DNA of 64,000 bases from NCBI RefSeq assembly GCF_051106095.1, contig NC_135787.1, forward strand, positions 159,658,001 to 159,722,000. Reading direction: 5' to 3'. The notes beneath the pieces were generated by a model. It saw only the letters and a program-made list of their open reading frames with translations. It had not been told where the DNA came from and made no database searches. Numbering within the stretch: the stretch's first letter is position 1; each line of letters begins with the position of its first letter. The translations under genes and the position numbers were made by a program. Positions 53,301-61,278 of this stretch are shown in pieces. This stretch comes from Pogona vitticeps (taxonomy: Eukaryota > Chordata > Lepidosauria > Squamata > Agamidae).

Positions 53301-54913
53301 GGACAGGAATGAAAGGTGAGTAAACAAACTACTCAGCAAAACTCTTCACCGACCTCCATATAGATGTCAATATAATATATCCTTCAATTCCTTTCTCAGC
53401 TTATCTCGCTTCCTCAAAATTCAGCCTTGCTTACCCAACAAAATGAAAAAAAGCTACAAACTGAGGCTGTTATACTTTGGGCATTATCATGAGAAAGCAA
53501 TACTAGACAATGCTAAGAAAAGTGGAAGGCTGTACTTGTAGGAAAAGAGGAAAGCTTAACATGAAATGGGCGGAGTTGACAAAAGAATCCATGGCTTCAG
53601 TTTGAAAGACTTGAGCAAGGCCCTTAATGATGACACCTTTTGCTGATCATTGATTCATAAGGTTGCCATCAGTTGAAAGTGACTGGATGGTGTACATAAC
53701 ACCACCACAAATGTCTATTCCCGTGTTATGTCTCAGTAGTCATTGTTGAATTCAAGGCTATACCTCTGTGTTTGGCTTTTAAGGTAGGTTGGGGACTAGT
53801 TTGAGATACTGGAAGCCTGTTAATTTGTGCCGCAGAGCCTGGTTTTATGTCCCTATATCTCTTTGTAGAGGGCCAGATTCTCACTCCTCAGTTTGTTTTA
53901 GTCCTGATCATGCAAGCTATTCAGCCCATAGCTGCTGCAGTTTTGAAGTCAGTTCATCCTGACTTCCTAGAATTTCAGTCTTGTTCTTTGTGGTCTTATC
54001 GGCTGTTCTGGGCTTTATGATCTGTCCCAGTTAGCTGTACTGAATGCAGGTTGGTGATAAGTGTGCCTGCACTTTCTTGATTTCCCTGCACAGCTGGCAG
54101 CAACAAATCCATAGGCTGTTCGGTACAGGCTGGTAGGAAAACTGTAGCCACCACAGACTGAACTGTTGATGAATGTCTCTCACAGCCTCTGCATTCTGTC
54201 CAATCTTGGATCTCCTGTATGATATGTAAATTGGAACAAGTTCAGAGGAGAGCAACAAGGATGATTAGGGGGCTGGAAACCGAGCCCTAATGAGGAAAGA
54301 CTGAAAGATTTGGGTATGTTTATCCTTGAGAAAAGAAGACTGAGGGGAGATATGATAGCACTTTTCCAACACTTGAAAGGCATACAGAGGAGGGGCACGA
54401 TCTGTTCTCGATCACCTCAAAGTGCAGGACACGGAAAAATTGGCTCATATTACAGGAAGCCATATTCCAGTTGAATATCAGGAAAAACATCCTAATTGTT
54501 AGAGTAATATGGCAATGGAACCAATTACCTTGAGAGGTGGCTAGTGCTCCAACACTAGAGGCATCCAAGAGAAAATTAGACAACCACCTGACAGATATCC
54601 TTTGATTTGTGTTCCTGCACTGAGCAGGATGGGACTTGTTGGCCTTGTAGGCCTCTTCCAACTTCACGACTGTATGATTCTACCCTCTTTTCTTGTGGCT
54701 TGTTCTTTCCTAGTTGACAAAGCTACATTCATGGTGGGCAGTTACGGGCCGCGGCCGGAGGAGTATGAATTCATGACACCATTGGAGGAAGCCCCGAAGG
54801 GCATGATGGCTCGAGGAAACTACCGCAACAAGTCCTTCTTCACCGATGATGATAAGCATGACCATCTCACCTGGGAATGGAACTTGGCCATTAAGAAGGA
54901 GTGGACAGAATGA
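47123..54913 (+). CDS. ARHGDIB: ARHGDIB: Rho GDP-dissociation inhibitor 2 (Ly-GDI/D4-GDI), five coding exons
   Basis: Coding exons 47180-47357, 48712-48795, 52016-52092, 53252-53315 and 54714-54913; all GT-AG with matching phases; 200 residues (human 201). The protein keeps prenylated, GDP-bound Rho-family GTPases (Rac, Rho, Cdc42) soluble in the cytosol and blocks nucleotide exchange; ARHGDIB is the form enriched in blood cells. The N-terminal arm (about 1-60, acidic then [20 protein letters not shown]) binds the switch regions; the beta-sandwich (about 65-200) holds the geranylgeranyl group. Identity to the human protein is high along its length, with [26 protein letters not shown] and a terminal KKEWTE. 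The acidic start [18 protein letters not shown] separates it from ARHGDIA. The caspase site DELD (15-18) is kept. A candidate distal promoter lies at ~34 kb. ERP27 starts 2.8 kb downstream on the same strand. Confidence 0.97.
47358..48711 (+). other. ARHGDIB intron (1.35 kb)
   Basis: Contains an eroded foldback-type segment at about 47880-47960 ('tagactacaattctcatcat'). A 217-codon frame on the minus strand (48176-48829) spans the following exon in antisense, with no recognisable domain. Confidence 0.7.
48712..48795 (+). CDS. ARHGDIB: ARHGDIB second coding exon
   Basis: Encodes [15 protein letters not shown] and [14 protein letters not shown] (residues 60-88), the start of the beta-sandwich. 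Acceptor 'tgaccccgcag', donor 'ctcacag|gtaggt'. Human has [20 protein letters not shown] at the same place. Confidence 0.97.
49625..49940 (-). mobile_element. tRNA-derived SINE (family B) interrupted by a MITE
   Basis: Reversed family B copy: 'aaccgacttatagcgaccct', 'gagaggaatttgaaccc'-type segment, then '..tccactacac'. It is broken by the MITE at 49786-49921 and resumes with 'cactacaccacactgag'. The SINE is therefore older than the MITE. Confidence 0.8.
49778..49929. mobile_element. foldback MITE, hAT-like, with exact 8-bp duplication
   Basis: Body 49786-49921 (136 bp), starting CAGTGGTTCTTAACCTTTGT and ending with the complement (..GGTTAAGAACCAGTG). Flanked by CACTACAC at 49778-49785 and 49922-49929, the 8-bp duplication expected of hAT transposases. 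The two arms pair almost end to end. No coding capacity. Sisters at 26359-26492 and 23188-23323. Confidence 0.93.
51410..51635 (+). mobile_element. MIR/L2-like SINE remnant carrying a CR1 scrap
   Basis: 'ggctttgggctggtcatacc' and later 'ctacctcatagggtagttgt' with 'gaaagacaggatataaatgc' are the core and end of a MIR/L2-type element. Between them 51466-51522 reads as a reversed CR1 3' end ('tggagttggaagaggcctat'). Confidence 0.55.
52016..52092 (+). CDS. ARHGDIB: ARHGDIB third coding exon
   Basis: Acceptor 'cccccattttgacag'. Encodes the end of Gly88 and then [20 protein letters not shown] with KIHFK (89-113). Donor 'ttcaaa|gtaagc', phase 0. Part of the prenyl-binding beta-sandwich. Confidence 0.97.
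52093..53251 (+). other. ARHGDIB intron (1.16 kb)
   Basis: Contains a family A SINE (52795-53030); otherwise nothing recognised. Confidence 0.75.
52795..53030 (-). mobile_element. tRNA-derived SINE (family A)
   Basis: The plus strand has 'attgagttgattctggctta', 'cagaagtggtttaccgttcc' and 'gtggggaatcaaactcccaa', parallel to 13482-13712. Confidence 0.75.
53252..53315 (+). CDS. ARHGDIB: ARHGDIB fourth coding exon
   Basis: Acceptor 'tgcttttctcttgtag'. Encodes [20 protein letters not shown] and Lys134, then the first base of Val135. Donor 'gaaag|gtgagt'. Human: [20 protein letters not shown]. Confidence 0.97.
53316..54713 (+). other. ARHGDIB last intron (1.4 kb)
   Basis: The right third is a CR1 LINE end (54225-54682) reaching to 31 bp before the acceptor. 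The left part was not recognised. Confidence 0.8.
54225..54682 (+). mobile_element. CR1 LINE 3' end
   Basis: Typical CR1 order: 'gagagcaacaaggatgatta' + 'gggggctgg', 'tgaggaaagactgaaagatt', 'gaaaagaagactgaggggag', then 'acaaccacctgacagatatc', 'gatgggacttgttggccttg' and the terminal 'gactgtatgattcta'. Frame is lost, 5'-truncated. CR1 elements do not make clear target duplications, and none is seen. It sits in the ARHGDIB sense orientation. Confidence 0.9.
54714..54913 (+). CDS. ARHGDIB: ARHGDIB last coding exon
   Basis: Acceptor 'tgttctttcctag' at 54713. Encodes the end of Val135 and residues 136-200: [19 protein letters not shown], then [33 protein letters not shown] and LAIKKEWTE, with TGA at 54911. 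Strongly conserved with mammals. Confidence 0.97.
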
Positions 54914-55445
54914 GTTCCACCTTATTTCCTTCTCTTCGTTTCTTCCTGCCACTCGCTGTGCCAATCTCTGGCACCTGCATGCCACGCTTCCTCTGCACAA
55001 TCCACATGGCCTGTTTATTCTCACCAGATATTTTGTTAACACAGGCTTTTGGACAGATTCTGTCTCTCCTGTTGCTGCTTCATTGTAAATAATTACAAGG
55101 AATTAAACTGGGTCAAGCCATCCCCTTTCTGTTTTTACCAGATCAGTCCTTGAAGTGCCTTTGCAAGGAAAACTCATGGCTGTCGACCTAACTCTGTTAT
55201 TATCATAGCAGATAGATTCTCTCCATTTAAAGATATGTCTTTTTGCCTTTTCCTACCTTGCAGTCTTTATTCACTGGAAACATCTTTGCGTGTCAGTGGA
55301 TTCTATTGTGTTTAAGATTTCTTGGATGTAATCTCTAAATCTGCACTTGGGAATCTTGTCTTTATCAGTAACAGGAGACACCGTTCCTGTCCTGGTGTGT
55401 AAAACTTTTGATGTCTTTGAAAATAAAGCCAGTTTTGTTCTTTCC
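54914..55445 (+). other. ARHGDIB 3' UTR
   Basis: About 530 bp between the stop and the AATAAA at 55422-55427, followed by a TG/T-rich stretch ('gttttgttctttccttcc'). No repeat insertion is visible in it. Confidence 0.7.
55422..55427 (+). promoter_or_regulatory. ARHGDIB poly(A) signal AATAAA
   Basis: Canonical hexamer 509 bp after the stop with a downstream T/GT-rich element. An earlier ATTAAA lies near 55102. Confidence 0.7.
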
Positions 55446-57374
55446 TTCCGAGTGAACCTCTCATGTTTCGCTTAGTGCAGTGATTTGTTCTGTCCTAGGC
55501 AGCTGCAAAGTATATGCAGATCTACCATATGTTTTAAAAATAGGTCCAGACACTTAATTTTGCACATTTCATTTTAGTAGGTTGGGAAATACGCTACCTT
55601 GTACCGATGGGAATTAGGGGTATATTTTCTCACTTAAGAATAGTGTCTGCTTTAGTGCTTCTTCTACCTTCCTCTGTAGCATAGCATTTACTGAGAGTTT
55701 ACACTTTGTAAAGTGCTATATAACAGATGTAACCAAAAAGTAGCTCTCCAAGTAATTTGCACTTGATTGGCACAGTTATAAAGTAGTAGCAGCAATAAAA
55801 TATCCTTCCAACCCAAAATAATACTACTGAATTAAAGAAAGATTGGAGTAACTAGGTGTAGATGTTTGTGCAAAAACTCTGTGCAGTGCTGTTGATATAC
55901 TTATAAATTTAATTCATAGAACAAACAAGTAGATTTACCATGGAATTTTTTCCATATTTCATTTGTGCTGTCTTATATACACAAGAAAAAAATCAAGTTC
56001 GGTGAGATGTTCTTAGACAAAACTCTCAAAAGCCTTCACCACTAGCTGTGATGGCCAAGATTTCTTGGAACTGTAGTCTAAGAACATCTGGGTTATCCAA
56101 AGTTGGCAACCACTGGCTCAGTTTATGTAAATCTGAAGTCACAGAAAAGAGATCGGCTAAGAGAGAGATTGGGCAGGTTAAATAAAACAGCTACAGAAGG
56201 GAACCTCCAGGGAGAAACAGATCAATTTAGAGTTCTTGAATTGAGATAGCTCATATGAAAAATTTATGAAGGATATTAGTAATGGAAATAAAATAATTTT
56301 TTAAAATTCTTTTGGATAACCCCACCTTTATTCATGTATGTTAGTGAGCTAAAGAGAGAAACACACACACACACACACACACAAAAGGGTTTAATCACTT
56401 GTTACACATGCTATCCAGTCTCTTCTGACTTACGGTTACTTTAATTGGATTTTCAAAGTGAAATGTTCAAGGAATGGTTTTACCATTGTCACATCCCCGT
56501 TCCCAAGTGAGTTACCTTGACCAAGCCTTAGTTCAACATCTCATTGACTGCACCAGACTGGCTTTTGCAGTGATTTAGTCAAGTAAAATAAAGAAGGAAA
56601 TATTATTTGAACAACAGAAAAATGGCCCCAAATCTACAGATTGTTTAAAAATTTTTAAATATCTGTATTTGGACTCATTTAAAAAAAAAAGTAGCTCTGT
56701 TAATCTGACTCAGCAAAAGAACATTTTGAAAAAAGGCAAAATGTTATAACTGTCAGTGACACAAATAATTAAGCTTGATAATTCCTGTGTTAAGAAACCA
56801 TTACTACTTTGCCTCTTAGCTGTATCCTTACCTTGTTATGGAGACTTGTATAATATAGTTAATACAATAATATTTATACTGTGTGAGGACGTGGATTTTG
56901 GTCTCAACAATGAAATAAAACTGTTACCGGTAGTCCTAATGTGCTACAATATATAACTTTTCTTTTGTCGATATCTTTGGATTCTCAGAACAAAAGCATC
57001 AAACTGACTTTTTAATGTTCATACAAATCCTGGGGAAAAGCAATTTCCTCTTTTTCTCTCACATAAGAAAAAAAAAACTTTGTGAGATGTTGTATATTTG
57101 TGCCACCAGTAGGTGCTCTGAAAACACTGACAAAGGAGTAGTTAATTTCTCTTTAGGGTGATTGTTTTGCTCATGGACAATATGAAGCCAGTTGATACAG
57201 ATTTCAGTAATTCATATAATTGATTGGTCAAGATTTTATGAATCAATGGCTGCCAAAAATGATTTTGGTGCAACAGTAACTGGACAAGACTGCCCTGGTT
57301 GCACTGTAAATGGGAAATAAAGCTATATGAATAATGTGTGAGACTCCTTTTTGCTGCTTATGCTGGGCTATTTT
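55446..57374. other. ARHGDIB-ERP27 intergenic gap
   Basis: Eroded foldback element at about 56020-56118 ('aaaagccttcaccactagct' ... 'gttggcaaccactgg'), a CA run (56360-56384) and a family B SINE (56400-56560). No gene. Confidence 0.5.
56400..56560 (-). mobile_element. tRNA-derived SINE (family B)
   Basis: Reversed copy, decayed: 'ccagtctcttctgacttacg', 'ggaatggttttaccattgtc' and a terminal 'actgcaccagactgg'. Confidence 0.55.
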
Positions 57375-57441
57375 TGTAGCATACATTTTGTAGCCGCTCA
57401 GAGTGGTATAAATATACCAAGTGGACGGGATATAAATCAAA

Positions 57442-57480
<39 letters not shown>

Positions 57481-57490
57481 AATAAAATGA
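57375..57490 (+). mobile_element. L2/CR1-like LINE 3' end with (AAAT)n tail
   Basis: 'gtagccgctcagagtggtat' and 'aagtggacgggatataaatc' followed by about 12 AAAT units (57438-57485). It ends about 250 bp before the ERP27 start codon. Confidence 0.75.
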
Positions 57491-57737
57491 ACAGTGCTGA
57501 GAAAGTGGATCCTCCATTATTAATGAAATGAAGTCCATAACATACAACAGGAGTGGATTTGGCAGTTTACTGCCCCATAAGTCTCTTTATCTCAGGAAGT
57601 AGATTATGTTTGACCATTCCCAGGTGTTTTGTTCCCACAGCTTTAGGAATTGCCATATTGGATTAGTTAATTTTTAGTAGCTTTTCCATGCAAAGCTCAG
57701 AGTACGATACACTGCAAGGAGAAAAGAAGTCAAGACA

Positions 57738-57825
57738 ATGAAAAGCTCCATCTTGCAGAGTCTTGTTACATTTCTTCTCTGGATGTTGCTCTGTGGGTAT
57801 GCTGAAAAGGATCCTACCTCAGAAG
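57738..57825 (+). CDS. ERP27: ERP27 first coding exon (signal peptide)
   Basis: ATG at 57738 ('aagacaATGA') is the first in frame. Encodes a Leu-rich hydrophobic core (LVTFLLWMLLCG) then AEKDPTSE and one base of Gly30. Donor 'agaag|gtaagg'. There is little sequence identity to mammals, as usual for signal peptides; the assignment depends on position, phase and the next exons. Confidence 0.85.
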
Positions 57826-60800
57826 GTAAGGGAGCAGTATCCTGCAAAGAGGATGGCCATATAGATCGGTGTGTAGAAAAGGAAAGTTCCAGGTGGTAGC
57901 ACTGTACCTCTTTATGGGAACTGTACTTCAGCAGCCAGAAATGTGGGGTGTCCCCATGGAGAGACAGAGGTGTGAGGTTTTACAGGAGGGGCTTACCCTT
58001 TGAAAGGGAAGCCGTTATGCAGACTGGTGTGACTGTGACGTAGAATGGTGGATTGGCTGGAGGGTGGTGTGGAGTGGTTGACTAAAATACAACTTTTTGC
58101 ATTCCTTCCAAACTACTATTTATTGTGGAGGCACTAGAACAACATCCCTGATTCCATAATAAGACAACACTAAGTATTTTAGCAATGTTGTCTTCACCTT
58201 TCCTTTTTCACTGTAAAGAGCAAAGGAGGCAAACAGTGTCAGAAGAGAATAAAATGCAATTGCATAAAGAAGCAGTGTTCTGTTGCTCAATCTTGTTGCC
58301 ATAAGTTGCTCTGCAAAAGGCTTATGGTGTTGTCAGCCATGGTGATTTTTTTTTATTTTTTTTTTTTTTGCAATAGGACTTTTCCAATTTATCCCCAAAA
58401 GTTCCCTCGTCTCCTGTGGAATCCCTTTCACTGCTGGGAAGGCATTAGAGCCTATGGAATGGAAGGGCATGTCTGAAAATTTATATATAAATATCTGGCA
58501 GCCAAGGGCGCTCTGGGTGGTTAACAGCAAATAGACAGAGCGACAAAGTAACAAAATAAAAGAACATCAATACATTAGGGGGCGTGAATCAAATATAAAG
58601 TGCAGTGAAAACAGAGAGATAATACAATAAATTACAATTAAAAGCACTGCTGCCATGACTTTACTGATGGTTGCTATTTTCGGTAATTAATGATTCCCAT
58701 TCTGTCATCCCCCATGGCTTCCTGAAGACAAAAGGTTCTCCGTGGGAACCTCAGAGCCTATGGGGGAGAAATTAGCCATGTTTTATTTTCAAAAATTTGC
58801 AGTAGTTGATGGTATTATCAGCCTTACACAATGTAACTTATGCAACAGGATTTCAGGCAATATATGATGGTTTTACTTGGTCATCTAAATCTAGTTAGTC
58901 AGCCACGAAGAGTCGTCTATCTTTGTAAAGCCTGAAAGAATGAGAAAACACTACAGTAATTCTCTTTAGCCAGATGTACATTCATTCTGCTTTTTTGAGT
59001 TATCTCAGTCAAAGAAGATGCTCCCACCGCATCTGTAATGGTTGATGGCAGGCAAAGTAAGCCCTGGAAAACAAAGCAAAAAAGTGTGCTGGAATTGCTG
59101 CAGTTGGGACTATTAACTCCTCAAATCCCCCAGCTAGAATGTCCACTGGCAGCACATGTTGCTGCATCCTGGGAGTTGCAATAAGCAAATATCATTTTTC
59201 CCAAGCCCTGAAAAGGATTCAGATATGTAGAAAGACAAACTAGTAATGTAAACCACCAAAGGGAATGTATGTGAGTTTGTGCAGAAATGTGGCTCTGAAA
59301 AATTAGTGTCTGTACTTTCCTTCCATTCTCCCAAGGTATTGTTGAAGATCTGAGGAAACCAGAGCTTTTGGAGGATGTCGCAGCTACTGAAGCATTCATC
59401 AGTTCCGCTGAAGTGGCAGTCATTGGATTCTTCCAGGTCTGTTGTGTGTTCTCAGCTGCAGTAAGATACTCAGACCTTGCCCCATGTCCTCTCGAGAATT
59501 CTAGCATGATTTCCTGATGATTTCCATGATGAGAATGTCACAAAAAAGGTGACGACTAGATCTTTTGCATCCCAAGAAGAACAATACCATATCTACATTA
59601 AACAGCAAAGGACCTCACAAGACACATTAACAAATGCAAAATGAATATACTTTATTACTTACTGATTACAATTCTAATAAAAGGGGGTTTCATGCATTCA
59701 GCACATTCACACCACATACATACTCATCAAAGAGAGAAGAATTCTTGATTTGCATTGCCCCAAGTTCCAAAGAAAGTAGCTGCTTCCAAAAGCCTTTGGT
59801 CTCAGCAGGCAAATTATGCCTGCCCGGACTCTTCCTTTTGTATTCTTTTTGGGCAGGTTGCTAGCTGAGCATGCGCATTAGATGCTTCTTTGTTTTTTCC
59901 TAGATATACTGTATGGTCCTTATCACCTATTGTGAAGTATGAAATGCTTTTAGATAGGTGTGGAATCTGCTTGCTCCGGAGGATCGTTTTACCAGGGTCT
60001 CCTTAATCCCTGAGTTTTTTCTACTCCCTCAATTAGCAGCAGATGGTTTTTGTCAATTTACCGAAAGCATAGTTCAAAAAGTTCACAGTTCAGTAGTTGA
60101 ATTTCTCACAATGAGGGCTTATAGCCAGAAATATAAAGTCCCATAGTTCCTCTAGTTCTGCTGGTCTCCTTTGTGTTTGCTCTCTCCCTGGTTCTTCATC
60201 TTTTCTCTTCCTCCCTCTTTTGTGGTTTTATGTTGTGCAGTGTTTGATACTTTCCCAGTGATTTTATATCGTATGATACAACTATGGTGTTGTATCTTTT
60301 TAAATGTACCTCTTAGTAATGGAGATAACTTTGGTGATTGTGCATTCTAGGAGTATAATAAGTAAAAACTCTACAATAAATGGTATGCTAGTAGAGGTTA
60401 TAGGCCCTTCACAGAAACATGTATAGTGTGTGCATGTGTGAAGGAATGGTTACATACATAAATATACAGTATTTGTAAAAAAATCCACACACAGTGGAGC
60501 CAATTTGCTGCAAGGCACTGTAGGAATGGAAATTGTGGTGTATTTCAGGACAGAAGCAGATGGAAGACAGTACCCATAATTAGACCCGAAAGCACTTACA
60601 ATTGCAGAGAGGCAAATGAGTCAGTCTTTCCATAATTGAGAAATTAGACTTCAAAGGAATCCCCCTGGAGTCCTGATGACCAATCAACAAACCAAACAAG
60701 CGAATCTACATAATCCAGGAGGCTAGAGGAGCTCAAACATTGACACTAAGTTCAGCTAAGAATTCCCCTTTTCAAGTCATGAACTTCCTCTAATGGTCTT

Positions 60801-61247
60801 GGTAAGAGAACTGAGCAACTGTTGTAGCCTCTCAAGGTAAGCACAGAACAAAGGGAACCCAAGAACCCCTTGCCACTGATATTACTATATAAGGAGAAGA
60901 TGCTGAGAACGGTTATTTCTATCACATCTTACAACTAGTCAGGTAGGCTGGGGCAAATGGGATGCAGAGTTCATCAATTGTATATGGAGGGCCAGGGGTT
61001 CCCCAGTTCTGCTTTAAAAGGCACCTCACTATATCTGTTGTCTCTCTCTCACACATGCTGCCAGAATAGCAGAAGTGTTCTCACCCCTTTCGGCAGGCTA
61101 GCCTAAGGTGTTCTGCTGTCTGAAACTGAACACAAAGTGGCTGTCCTTTCCCCATCTGCCTTGTCAAATTAAACATCTGAGGCGATTGTCTTTTCATTCT
61201 TTATAAATAAACAAACAAACAAACAAACAAACAAACAAACAAACAAA

Positions 61248-61278
<31 letters not shown>

